Shown here: in pieces, positions 8,301-17,274 of the stretch
Position numbering within the stretch: the first letter of the stretch is position 1
Layout of the letters: every line of letters starts with the position of its first letter
Assembly: GCA_020633195.1 (NCBI GenBank)
Contig: JACKEC010000021.1
Span: forward strand, 62,001-126,000
Source: Sandaracinaceae bacterium
GTDB lineage: Bacteria; Myxococcota_A; Polyangia; Polyangiales; Sandaracinaceae
Direction of reading: 5' to 3'
Length of the DNA stretch: 64,000 bases
The notes under the pieces: generated by a model
Databases searched by the model: none
Told to the model about the DNA's origin: nothing
The model's input: the letters and a program-made list of their open reading frames with translations, nothing else
Program-made: the position numbers and the translations under genes

Positions 8301-10300
8301 GCGACATCGACGAGGCCGACGAGCTCTGCGCGCGAGCGTGCGAGCGCTTCCCTCGCTGGTTTCAGCTGCGCCGCCTGCAGGCCGAGGTCCACCGGGTGAG
8401 CGGCGACGCGGACGCCGAGGAGGCGGCGCTGTCCGAGCTCGTGGAGCTCTCGCCGACGTGGACGGATCCGCGCGCCCGCCTCGCGCAGCTGACCCGCGCG
8501 CGCGGGGCGATCGAGGAGGCGCGCCAGGTCATCGAGGAGGGCCTCCGCCGGACGCCCCGCAGCGCCGCGCTTCGATCGGAGCTCGCCGCGCTCGAGTGGG
8601 CGGAGGGGGAGCGCGAGCGCGCCGTGGACGTCTTGCTGGCGGCGCTCGACGACGGCGCGATGGACGACCCGATGTACCGGCGCCTCGTGGGCTTCGCGCG
8701 CCACCTCGGGCGAGCGGACGAGGTCGAGGCGCGGCTGCGCGCCCAGACCGAGGCGCGCCCTCGCGCGGGGCAGCCGTGGTTCCGGCTCGCCGAGCTGCTC
8801 GTCGAGCCGGCTCGCGCGGAGGACCGGCTCGAGGCGGCGCGCGAGGCCTTCCGACGCTCCCCGCGGCACGCCGACGCCGTGGACCTGGTCGCGATGACGC
8901 TGGCGGAGATGGGCCGCTACGCGGACGCGCTCGACGCGTGCCCGCCGCCCGAGTGGGTCGGGCCCACGCCGTACACGATGGTCGGGCGCCGGGCCTGGGT
9001 GCAGTGGCGCATGGGGCAGCGCGACGACGCGATCGAGGCGATGCGGGCGATCCTCGCCGAGGTGCCCGACTACGCGTGGGGCCGGCAGCAGCTCTGCGAC
9101 TGGCTCGACTTCCTGGGCCGCCGCGAGGAGTTCCGGGCCGAGGCGACGCTGCTCGTGCGCGAGGGCCCGACGGTGGGGCAGCACCACGTGTACCTCGCGG
9201 ACGCGCGGCGCCTCACCGGGGACCTGAGCGGCGCGGTGGAGTCGTACGAGCGCGCGCTCGAGCTCGCGCCCAGTCACGACTACGCCGCGGCGCAGCTCGT
9301 GGACGTGCTCCTCGAGCAGGGTGAGGTCGACGACGCCGAGGACGCGCTCGAGCGCCTGCAACACACCTTGCGGGCCGCAGACGCCCGTCACGGCGCGGTG
9401 CGCGTGGCCGCGGCGCGGGGGCACTGGGACGACGCGCTCGACGCGCTCGACGCGCTGGTGAGCGAAGACGCGCCCGAGGTGCTCGTCCGGGCCGCGCTGC
9501 AGGCTTTTGGGGGCGGGCCCCGCTTCGACGCGGCGCTCGCGCGGGTCGAGGCGCGCTTCACGGACCCCGACGCGCCCGAGGCCTTCGGCTACGCGTGGGC
9601 CGACGCCGCTCGCGACGCGGCTCCGCTCGGGCGCGTGGTGCGGCTGCGCGACGCGATGGGCGCGGCGGGGATGGCGGCGGTGTCGGCCAGCCTCGAGCAC
9701 CTCGCGAAGGCAGGCCACCGGTGGCGGCTCCTCTGGCTCGCGCTGCGCCACGGCGGATGGCTCCGCCGCGCGGACGACACCTGGGCCGCGTTCGGGCTCG
9801 CGCTGCAGCTGCTCGGCTACAACCGGATCGCGCTGTGGTGGCTGCGCGATCGCGAAGCGCGCCCGGAGGCGAAGCCCTGGATGCTGCTCACGGTGGTCCT
9901 CTCGGCGTGGTGGCTCGGTCGCCGCGCGCTCGCGGAGGCCGCCGTCTCCCAGGCGCTCGCGGCGCCGCGTGACCACACGAGCGACCGCCACGCCGTGTGG
10001 GCGCTGTTCCATCGCGCGCTCCGAGGCGAGCCCATCGTCGAGGACCTCGACGCCCTCCCCGCGGTGGGCACCGAGATCGGCGTGCTCCACCTCGTGGACG
10101 CGCTGCGCCAGGCCGCCGCGCTCCCGGACGCGAGCGACGACGACCTCGTCCGCGCCGTCCGCCCGTGCATCGCCGCGGCCGAGGCGCTCGAGCCCGCCGA
10201 CGGCCTGCTCCTCGAGCCCATCGAGAAGACCGTCGACCACATCGTGGGCGACCGACCCGGCCCGGTCTTCTCTCGCCTCCGACGCGCGGCCAACGAGTGA
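5366..10300 (+). CDS. Giant TPR protein with internal C39-like peptidase domain
   Basis: This 1,644-residue protein is built almost wholly of helical tetratricopeptide-type repeats on both sides of a papain-like cysteine peptidase domain (about residues 295-440). In that domain Gln309 and Cys314 (QHHQTCMPAS), His391 (TAHTNVVIG) and Asp409 (IRDPST) fit the C39 catalytic pattern of bacteriocin-processing and related double-glycine peptidases. No signal peptide or membrane segment is evident, so a cytoplasmic location is likely. The ATG at 5366 is used; the frame is open further upstream to 5282, but that part reads as spacer. The repeats probably form a long solenoid presenting the peptidase to a substrate. 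No bacteriocin-like gene or ABC transporter is adjacent, so the substrate is unknown and C39 processing of a leader is only one possibility. Confidence 0.8.
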   Translation: MAHPSPISAPDAVASTRALFERGRYVDALRAGPDPDLRKWPTEARVLAAQLATRLGGARLSQALVFRAHRDAPDDLAAGYAMARLVFIRRGPWHCLEWMRARPALLDASGDLTLLRGSALGELRDFERAERALDDAERGGASVVRLALGRARVAELADDVPRALALVDEALARRPESNGLIARRAYLLSGLGRAEDALDGLHVELTDQSWELLWQRGECSFTLRRYADCERDLDAAHAAALLLDRAPARRLATARAEAAYLQGAHRRAEGLARTGGEGFPARFADALSELEDGAPPPRVELEGVPHIRQHHQTCMPASLASITAFHGDPVDHLEIAQAICYAGTPFNRGVRWARDRGYEVRLVDLDFDRAKQILDAGFPIALSTGATVTAHTNVVIGCDLVRKALLIRDPSTPHLVELPLEELEKQSWYGPCAMVMAPAARAEELRAMDLGPTSALWDLDIALSEALDAHDTEEAARIVAALEAAAPGSRLALLGALDLARYEGKLDAQVAVLDALLALHPDTRAWIVMRGEAMHESSSVAERVAFWSRHEHLDDPSILESFAETLRGSPATQERAGRLLRRAIRLAPWSGMAHHVLADLGTSREVPDVEVLESYRFGTCLSPINEHFARAYHDHARVCGREEEALAHLRRRAEAADDRAVGPAQTLYEVYLDSGNPERGVALLEELAAKRPEDGDLALLLVRAHLSAGAPAEAAEWLERARARAAREVDRLLQSAALARVLGDLDAAAEALDRAHELLPWRMDVLTSLADVALEREGHEAVVARVERAYAASPHEGAILVELVGWLRGHDDERRIELIRARVDARPDDHWARRELALAHAALGDQDTALELARDAVSRTPANSIAHGVLGGLLVRAGETEEGRASLRRAVELWVDNTSAIRELTSIGGDAEAEREDVRFLLDQLDRRVSAGPGVIEAAYAAGALPRGERLERMERLLSMAAHRPDAWEAVARARMNAGDIDEADELCARACERFPRWFQLRRLQAEVHRVSGDADAEEAALSELVELSPTWTDPRARLAQLTRARGAIEEARQVIEEGLRRTPRSAALRSELAALEWAEGERERAVDVLLAALDDGAMDDPMYRRLVGFARHLGRADEVEARLRAQTEARPRAGQPWFRLAELLVEPARAEDRLEAAREAFRRSPRHADAVDLVAMTLAEMGRYADALDACPPPEWVGPTPYTMVGRRAWVQWRMGQRDDAIEAMRAILAEVPDYAWGRQQLCDWLDFLGRREEFRAEATLLVREGPTVGQHHVYLADARRLTGDLSGAVESYERALELAPSHDYAAAQLVDVLLEQGEVDDAEDALERLQHTLRAADARHGAVRVAAARGHWDDALDALDALVSEDAPEVLVRAALQAFGGGPRFDAALARVEARFTDPDAPEAFGYAWADAARDAAPLGRVVRLRDAMGAAGMAAVSASLEHLAKAGHRWRLLWLALRHGGWLRRADDTWAAFGLALQLLGYNRIALWWLRDREARPEAKPWMLLTVVLSAWWLGRRALAEAAVSQALAAPRDHTSDRHAVWALFHRALRGEPIVEDLDALPAVGTEIGVLHLVDALRQAAALPDASDDDLVRAVRPCIAAAEALEPADGLLLEPIEKTVDHIVGDRPGPVFSRLRRAANE

Positions 10301-10346
10301 GCTCGGGGCTCCAAGCGCAGGCGCCTCGCCGGGTCGAACGCGCGCC

Positions 10347-11105
10347 ATGAGCTCTCTCCGTTCCGCCGCGCTCCTCGGCCTCCTCCTCGCGGGCTGCGGC
10401 TCCGCGGAGACGTCGCCGTCGTCCACGTCCACGCCGCGCGAGCCCCCGATCCCGGATCCGCCGCGCGAGGCCGTCGAGCCGTCCGACGCGCGCTGCCTCC
10501 CGATCGTCGCCGCCGAGTGTGGCTGCGTGTACCGATGCGCCGAGGGCACTCTGGTGCAGCGCGGCACGTACAGCGTCACCGACCCGTTCTGGACCGAGCC
10601 GCTCACCGCCCGCGTCGACCGCTGGTGCGTCGGTGACGAGTGCACCGACGCCTTCTTCGCCGAGATCGTGTGCTCCGGCATCTGCGCCCCGCGCCCCGCC
10701 GATCCCACCTGCGCGTTCCGCGAGGGTCGATGTCAGAGCGGTCGCCCCGAGGCTCGGGTGCAGGGCGCCTACCGCGTCTCGTTCGCCCCGGACACATCGC
10801 CGGACGGGACCCTGAGCCTCACCGCGGACGGCCGCTACCACTACGCCGGCGCGAGCCCCCCGCCGAGCCTCGCGACCCGCTTCCACTTCACCGCGCACCC
10901 CGAGGGCGCCTTCGCGATGGAGCTCGCCGAGTCGGGCGCGCCCGACGTGCTCGGTGTCGTCCGCTTCGACCCCGACGACGAAGCCTTCGATCCCGCCGAC
11001 CCCAGCCGATCCTTCCAGGTCCGCCGCACCGACCGCGGCGCCCTCGAGCTCCACGGCATCGTCAGCGAGCTGCAGACCTGGCGCGTCGAGCGCCGAGAAG
11101 ACTGA
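10347..11105 (+). CDS. Cysteine-rich hypothetical lipoprotein
   Basis: The 252-residue product starts with a lipoprotein signal ending LLLAGC, followed by a Ser/Thr/Pro-rich linker. The first half of the mature protein is rich in cysteine (for example CGCVYRC, WCVGDEC and CSGICAP), suggesting a disulfide-stabilised exported domain. The second half (about residues 140-250) looks like a beta-rich domain without cysteines. I do not recognise a family. It follows the giant TPR protein by 46 bases on the same strand and may be co-transcribed with it. The region after it is the repeat block. Confidence 0.65.
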   Translation: MSSLRSAALLGLLLAGCGSAETSPSSTSTPREPPIPDPPREAVEPSDARCLPIVAAECGCVYRCAEGTLVQRGTYSVTDPFWTEPLTARVDRWCVGDECTDAFFAEIVCSGICAPRPADPTCAFREGRCQSGRPEARVQGAYRVSFAPDTSPDGTLSLTADGRYHYAGASPPPSLATRFHFTAHPEGAFAMELAESGAPDVLGVVRFDPDDEAFDPADPSRSFQVRRTDRGALELHGIVSELQTWRVERRED

Positions 11106-11137
11106 CCCGGACCTCGCCGTCTCGTCCCTCCGAGGAT

Positions 11138-11171
11138 GCGCTCGTCACGCGAAGCGCGAGATGGGTGGGGG
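11138..11171 (+). repeat. 34-bp direct repeat, copy 1
   Basis: This 34-base unit contains a GAA-loop palindrome followed by GATGGGTGGGGG. A second copy at 11523-11556 differs at one base (A versus G at the tenth position). The two copies flank the tandem 33-bp repeats. Confidence 0.7.
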
Positions 11172-11348
11172 ACGTGCGTCTGCGCCATCCCCGACGCGCT
11201 CTCGGAGGACGAGCTCGAGCGCGCGCTCGCGGCGCTCCCCGCGCTCGAGAAGGCCGGCGTCAGCGTGCGTACCTTCCGGCGCGAAGCGCGGCCCGACCGA
11301 CCGGCGCGCTCTGCGCGCCATCCGCCCCTCGGCGTCCCGGCGCGCGCA

Positions 11349-11381
11349 GAAAAGACAACATGATGAACTCCGTCCCCACCT
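11349..11381 (+). repeat. 33-bp tandem repeat, copy 1
   Basis: An exact 33-base unit, starting GAAAAGACAACATG and ending GTCCCCACCT, is repeated at 11394-11426 with a period of 45 bases. The unit is less GC-rich than its surroundings, which suggests a foreign or mobile origin. Confidence 0.8.
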
Positions 11382-11393
11382 CGAGGGCGAACG

Positions 11394-11426
11394 GAAAAGA
11401 CAACATGATGAACTCCGTCCCCACCT
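11394..11426 (+). repeat. 33-bp tandem repeat, copy 2
   Basis: This is an exact copy of the unit at 11349-11381, separated from it by 12 bases. Confidence 0.8.
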
Positions 11427-11430
11427 TGCC

Positions 11431-11452
11431 AGCATCGTTCGCCCAGCGTGGG
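11431..11452 (+). repeat. 22-bp direct repeat, copy 1
   Basis: The 22-base unit AGCATCGTTCGCCCAGCG plus TGGG occurs exactly again at 11611-11632. Each copy follows another repeat boundary, so it may mark the edge of a mobile unit. Confidence 0.65.
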
Positions 11453-11522
11453 AGGCGCGCGGCCCCTCGCAGCACGGAGGCCGTGGCGGAGCGAAGCGAC
11501 GCCCGGCCGACCGAGCGCGAAC

Positions 11523-11556
11523 GCGCTCGTCGCGCGAAGCGCGAGATGGGTGGGGG
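11523..11556 (+). repeat. 34-bp direct repeat, copy 2
   Basis: Second copy of the 11138-11171 unit with one mismatch. Confidence 0.7.
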
Positions 11557-11610
11557 GCCCCACGCGGGCGGACGAGCGCAGCGCTCGCGGGCGAAGCCCG
11601 CGAGTCAGCG

Positions 11611-11632
11611 AGCATCGTTCGCCCAGCGTGGG
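11611..11632 (+). repeat. 22-bp direct repeat, copy 2
   Basis: Exact second copy of the 11431-11452 unit, followed directly by a GAGGGGC/GCCCCTC hairpin (about 11636-11651) that could terminate aceA transcription or the facing transcript. Confidence 0.65.
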
Positions 11633-11660
11633 GGGAGGGGCGCAGCCCCTCCCAGGACAC

Positions 11661-12931
11661 TCAGTGGAACTGCTCTTCCTCGGTCGAGCCGGCGAGCGCG
11701 GTGGTCGAGCTCTCGCCGCCCGAGACGAGGTTCGAGATCATGTCGTAGTAGCCGGTGCCGACCTCGTGCTGGTGGCGGGTCGCGGTGTAGCCCATCGACT
11801 CGGCCGCGAACTCCTTCTGCTGGAGCTCCGAGTAGGCCGCCATGCCGCGCTCGTTGTAGTCGCTGGCGAGCATGTAGCTGGCGTAGTTCAGCATGTGGAA
11901 GCCGGCGAGCGTGACGAACTGGAACTTGTAGCCCATCGCGCCGAGCTCACGCTGGAACTTGGCGATCGTCGCGTCGTCGAGGTTCTTCTTCCAGTTGAAG
12001 CTGGGGCTGCAGTTGTAGGCCAGCCGCTTGTGGGGGAAGTCCTTGAGCACCGACTCGGCGAAGAGCTTCGCCTGGTCGAGGTCGGGGGTGCTGGTCTCCA
12101 TCCAGATCAGGTCGGCGATCGGCGCGTACGCCTTCGCGCGGGCGATGCAGCTCTCCATGCCGTGCTTGACGTAGAAGAAGCCCTCGGGGCTCCGCTCGCC
12201 GGTGCAGAACGGCTTGTCGCGCTCGTCGATGTCGCTCGTGAGGAGCTTGGCGCTGTCCGCGTCGGTCCGCGCGACGAGCACGGTCGGCGTGCCGCGCACG
12301 TCGGCCGCGAGGCGCGCCGCGGTGAGGCTGCGGAGGAACACGCTGGTCGGCACCAGGACCTTGCCGCCGAGGTGGCCGCACTTCTTCTCGCTCGAGAGCT
12401 GGTCCTCGAAGTGAACGCCCGCGGCCCCCGCCTCGATCATGTTCTTCATCATCTCGAACGCGTTGAGCGGGCCCCCGAACCCGGCCTCGGCGTCCGCGAC
12501 GATCGGGACGAAGTAGTCGGTGCGGTTCACGCCGTCGACGCTGTCGATCTCGTCGGCGCGCATGAGGGCGTTGTTGATCCGCTTCACCAGCTTCGGCACC
12601 GAGTCGGCCGGGTAGAGGCTCTGGTCGGGGAAGGTCTGCGACGCGGTGTTCGCGTCGGCGGCGACCTGCCAGCCCGAGCAGTAGATCGCCTCGAGGCCCG
12701 CGCGGACCATCTGCACGGCCTGACCGCCGGTCAGCGCGCCGAGGGAGCGGACGAACGGCTTCTCCTCCATCGCCTTCCAGAGGCGACGCGCGCCCTTGTC
12801 CGCGAGCGTGTGCGAGAGGCGCACCGAGCCGCGCAGCTTGCGCACGTCCTCTTGCGTGTAGGGGCGCTCGACGCCCTTCCAGCGCGCGTGGCTCCAGTCG
12901 TCGGTGTCGCGGTCAACGGGGGGGGGAATGC

Positions 12932-12935
<4 letters not shown>
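11661..12935 (-). CDS. aceA: Isocitrate lyase
   Basis: Isocitrate lyase splits isocitrate into succinate and glyoxylate, the first step of the glyoxylate shunt, letting cells grow on acetate or fatty acids. The 424-residue product has the usual length and the catalytic KKCGHLGGKVLVPT segment, the metal-site region ADAEAGFGG and the conserved YNCSPSFNW block. The GTG start at 12935 has a strong AAAGGAG ribosome binding site 6-7 bases upstream and overlaps the aceB stop by four bases (GTGA), showing translational coupling with malate synthase. The open frame runs further upstream but only as an out-of-phase reading of aceB. This assignment is secure. Confidence 0.96.
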
Positions 12936-14536
<1,601 letters not shown>

Positions 14537-14563
14537 CTCGTCTCGGCCTCCTCGACGCGGCGA

Positions 14564-14591
14564 ATGTTAAGCGGCGGGGTTCGCGTGTCAA
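14564..14591 (-). promoter_or_regulatory. Candidate aceBA promoter
   Basis: Read on the minus strand, a near-consensus -35 box TTGACA (14586-14591) is separated by 16 bases from TAACAT (14564-14569), a four-of-six match to the -10 box. Transcription would start about 20-25 bases before the aceB ATG. Upstream, GGCTTT (14614-14619) and AAAGCC (14631-14636) form an inverted repeat with an 11-base spacer, a possible operator for carbon-source control. Confidence 0.55.
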
Positions 14592-14756
14592 ACCGTTAAC
14601 CCCCAGGTGCGGGGGCTTTGTAAACCTTGAAAAGCCAACGATTCCGGTTGACGCGCCGCGTCTAACGCATCGGATTGTTGATTGGTTAATTCGATGAGGG
14701 AGCGCTCGAAGGGCCCCGCGGTCGAATCGGGTCGGGGTCTGCTACCGTTCGTCGGG

Positions 14757-16475
14757 ATGAGTCGGGACGCGGTCGCTCGAAGCCTCGGAGTGGGCATGTT
14801 CCGCGCCCGCGACGACGGCGTGCTCGAGCACGTGGACGAGTCGGTCCTCGCCGTCCTGGTGCCGGGGGCGCTCGCGCAGCTGCGCGCGGTGGCGTCGGCC
14901 GACGGTCCCGTGGAGGCGTGCGTCGGGGACGTCCGCGTGATCGTCCGCCGTGACGGCGACGCGATCGTCGGTCTGGTGATGCTCGACCCGCCGCCGCCGC
15001 GCTTCGAGGCGCGGTGGGAGAACCGGATCCTCGAGCGGGCGCAGGACGGGGTGGTGCTCGTCCGCGGCGCGACGATCCTGCGGGCGACGGCGCGCGCGGC
15101 GACGCTGCTCGGCCGCGCGAGCGAGGACGAGCTCGTCGGCGAGCCGCTCCCCGAGGCGCTGCGCCACGGGGCGGGCGAGCTCCGGCTGAAGGTCCCCGGC
15201 GGCGAGCGCACGGTCGAGTCGGCGCGGATCCCCATCCGTCACGAGGGCGAGGACGCCGAGCTGATCCTGATCCGCGACCTCACCGAGCAGCGCATCCTGC
15301 AAGCGAAGCTGACGCAGTCGGATCGCCTCGCGACGGTCGGCACGCTCGCCGCGAGCGTCGCGCACGAGATCAACAACCCGCTCACGTACGTGATGCACTA
15401 CATCGATCGCCTGCGCCGCGACCTCGCCGACCTGTGCGAGGAGGAGAACGCGCCGCCGCGGTTCGAGAAGCTGCGCGAGGGCGCCGAGACGGCCGCCGAG
15501 GGGTGCCGCCGGGTCCGCGACATCGTCCGCGACCTGAAGACCTTCGGCCGCGTCGACGACGGCGACGACGTGCCGATGGACGTCAACCGAGCGCTGCGCT
15601 CCGCGGTGCAGATGGCCGGTCACCGCATGCGCGTCGTGGCGCGCCTCGAGGTGGAGCTCGGGCCGCTGCCCGCCGTCCGCGCGAACGACGGCCGCCTCTG
15701 CCAGGTGTTCCTGAACATCCTCATGAACGCGGCGCAGGCGATCCGACCGGGCTCCGATCGGAGCAAGGCGAAGATCGAGGTGCGGAGCTGGGCCAAGGGC
15801 CCCGAGGTCTTCGTCTCCGTGTCCGACACCGGCGAGGGGATCGCCGCCGAGCACCTCGGGCGCCTCTTCGAGCCGTTCTTCACGACCAAGCCGGACGGCG
15901 TCGGCACGGGCCTCGGGCTCTGGATCTGCCGCGAGATCGTCAACGAGCTCGGCGGTCACATCGACGTCGACAGCGTCGTCGGCGAGGGCACCACGATGAC
16001 CGTCGTGTTGCCGCGCGCGACCGGCGGGCGGGTCTATGTCTCGAGCCACCCGCCGCCCGAGCCGGTCTCGGGTCAGCTCACCGTCGGCACGCTCCGACGC
16101 GTGCTCGTCGTCGACGACGAGCCGGCGGTGCTCGGCCTCCTCGCCGAGGCGCTCGGCGAGCACGCGGACGTGATCACGGCGGCGGACGGCAACGAGGCGC
16201 GCGAGCTGCTCGAGCACGACAGCGAGTTCGACGCGATCCTCTGCGACCTGATGATGCCCGGCATGGGCGGCGTCGAGCTCTTCGACTGGGTCGACCGGTC
16301 GCGGCCGTCGCTCGCGCCGCGGATGATCTTCATGACGGGCGCGGCCTACTCCGAGGACGCGCGCGAGTTCCTCGCCCGGGTCGACAACGAGCGGCTCGAC
16401 AAGCCGTTCCGCGTCCGCGACGTGGAGCGCGTGCTCGACCGCGTGATCGACGGCGCGCTGCGCGTGCACGCCTGA
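14757..16475 (+). CDS. Hybrid sensor histidine kinase with receiver domain
   Basis: The product (572 residues from this start) is a soluble-looking hybrid kinase. It has an N-terminal region with PAS-like features (about residues 84-180) and a HisKA domain with phosphoacceptor His203 in VAHEINNPLTY. The HATPase domain (about 305-420) has the N box LNILMNAAQA and the G2 box GTGLGLWI. A C-terminal receiver (about 445-572) has the phosphoacceptor Asp497 in LCDLMMPG. No membrane segment is evident. In-frame starts at 14682 (TTG) and 14694 (ATG) are also possible; the ATG at 14757 is a conservative choice. It diverges from aceBA and may regulate it or simply share the spacer. No cognate DNA-binding regulator is adjacent. 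Confidence 0.88.
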   Translation: MSRDAVARSLGVGMFRARDDGVLEHVDESVLAVLVPGALAQLRAVASADGPVEACVGDVRVIVRRDGDAIVGLVMLDPPPPRFEARWENRILERAQDGVVLVRGATILRATARAATLLGRASEDELVGEPLPEALRHGAGELRLKVPGGERTVESARIPIRHEGEDAELILIRDLTEQRILQAKLTQSDRLATVGTLAASVAHEINNPLTYVMHYIDRLRRDLADLCEEENAPPRFEKLREGAETAAEGCRRVRDIVRDLKTFGRVDDGDDVPMDVNRALRSAVQMAGHRMRVVARLEVELGPLPAVRANDGRLCQVFLNILMNAAQAIRPGSDRSKAKIEVRSWAKGPEVFVSVSDTGEGIAAEHLGRLFEPFFTTKPDGVGTGLGLWICREIVNELGGHIDVDSVVGEGTTMTVVLPRATGGRVYVSSHPPPEPVSGQLTVGTLRRVLVVDDEPAVLGLLAEALGEHADVITAADGNEARELLEHDSEFDAILCDLMMPGMGGVELFDWVDRSRPSLAPRMIFMTGAAYSEDAREFLARVDNERLDKPFRVRDVERVLDRVIDGALRVHA

Positions 16476-16501
16476 CGCCGGAAGTCGCGGAAGCGCGCGG
16501 C

Positions 16502-16529
16502 TTGACAGATTGGTTGGACCAATTATCCT
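16502..16529 (+). promoter_or_regulatory. Promoter with GntR/FadR-type palindromic operator
   Basis: A perfect -35 box TTGACA (16502-16507) and a -10 box TATCCT (16524-16529) are 16 bases apart. The spacer contains the perfect palindrome ATTGGT-TGG-ACCAAT (16509-16523). TGGT-N3-ACCA is the classic operator of the FadR branch of GntR regulators (PdhR/LldR type). A protein bound there would block RNA polymerase. The ATG at 16540 lies about 10 bases past the -10 box, so the transcript would be nearly leaderless. Confidence 0.7.
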
Positions 16530-16539
16530 GGCCACCGAC

Positions 16540-17274
16540 ATGCCGCTCCTCTCCCACGTCCTGCTGGTCTTCCCGACCGCCATCGAGTCCAACCTCGCCG
16601 CCGTCGAGCGCTCCGGCCTCGTCCCGCGCACGCCCAACTCCTGGCAGATCACGCTCGGCGTGCTGCGCATGTGGCACCGCGTGTTCTATCGGAGCGAGAC
16701 GATCGGGACCTGCTCCGCCGACGCCGTGCGCCCGACGTGGCGCGCGCGCCTGCTCGAGCGTCGACCGCTGCGGTTCCCGTTCCTGGTGCGCGAGCGCGCC
16801 ATCGCGCCGCTCGACTTCTCCGGCCTCGCGAGCTCGCCCGAGCGCGTGATCCGCCACCTGCTCGGGGCGCACCACGACGGCAACCAGTTCGCGTACGACC
16901 TCGCGCTGCTCTCGATCCACCCGGGCAAGCTCGACGAGCTCGAGCAGCGCGCCCGCGCGGTGGTCGACGGGAGCAACCCGCGCGCGTCGTGGCTCCGCGA
17001 CCTGGTGGTCTACGAGGGCTACCACGAGCGCCTGCTCGCCACGGCGGAGCGCGCGCTGGCCGGCGACCTGTCGCTGCCCGCGCACGAGGAGAACGATCCG
17101 GACATCTCCTTCACGGGCTACCTGCGCTGGTGCGCCGCGCAGCCGTCGACGCCGGAGGAGACGTGGGAGGCGTTCACCGCGGGTCGCTACACGATCGCGG
17201 ACGGGCTGATCGACGACGCGCCCGGCTACTCGGCCGCCGCGGCCTCGCGGCCCATGGCGACGAGCGTCCAGTAA
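16540..17274 (+). CDS. Hypothetical protein under palindromic operator control
   Basis: I do not recognise this 244-residue protein. It is predicted to be soluble and mostly helical, with no signal peptide, cofactor motif or cysteine pair that I can identify. The ATG at 16540 is preferred because it lies about 10 bases after a strong promoter; the frame is open from 16510, but that portion overlaps the promoter itself. The 3' end overlaps the convergent YiiX-like hydrolase gene by 49 bases. The operator type suggests the gene responds to a small carboxylic acid or other metabolite, which is inference. Confidence 0.7.
   Translation: MPLLSHVLLVFPTAIESNLAAVERSGLVPRTPNSWQITLGVLRMWHRVFYRSETIGTCSADAVRPTWRARLLERRPLRFPFLVRERAIAPLDFSGLASSPERVIRHLLGAHHDGNQFAYDLALLSIHPGKLDELEQRARAVVDGSNPRASWLRDLVVYEGYHERLLATAERALAGDLSLPAHEENDPDISFTGYLRWCAAQPSTPEETWEAFTAGRYTIADGLIDDAPGYSAAAASRPMATSVQ

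Larger units (their letters stand above)
11106..11660. repeat. Gene-free block of dispersed and tandem repeats
   Basis: These 555 bases carry no credible gene. They hold three repeated units (listed separately) and many short palindromes with GAA or TTC loops, such as CGCGAAGCGCG at about 11148 and 11533 and GGGCGAAGCCC near 11589. The arrangement looks like layered insertions of small non-coding repeats between a lipoprotein gene and the end of aceA. It may also separate the two convergent transcripts. Confidence 0.6.

Noticed and set aside
5474..10708. A very long open frame on the minus strand opposite the giant TPR gene
   Set aside because: It mirrors the real gene, has a low-complexity Arg/Pro/Gly/His-rich product, and arises because third positions are nearly all G or C. 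The same applies to long frames opposite gyrB, the giant lipoproteins and 54.7-60.9 kb.
11349..11426. Tandem 33-bp repeats as a CRISPR array
   Set aside because: Only two copies with a 12-base gap occur, spacers are far too short, and no cas genes are present.
14648..14686. TTGACG as a -35 box for the hybrid kinase gene
   Set aside because: No -10-like hexamer lies at 16-18 bases, so the promoter call was dropped.
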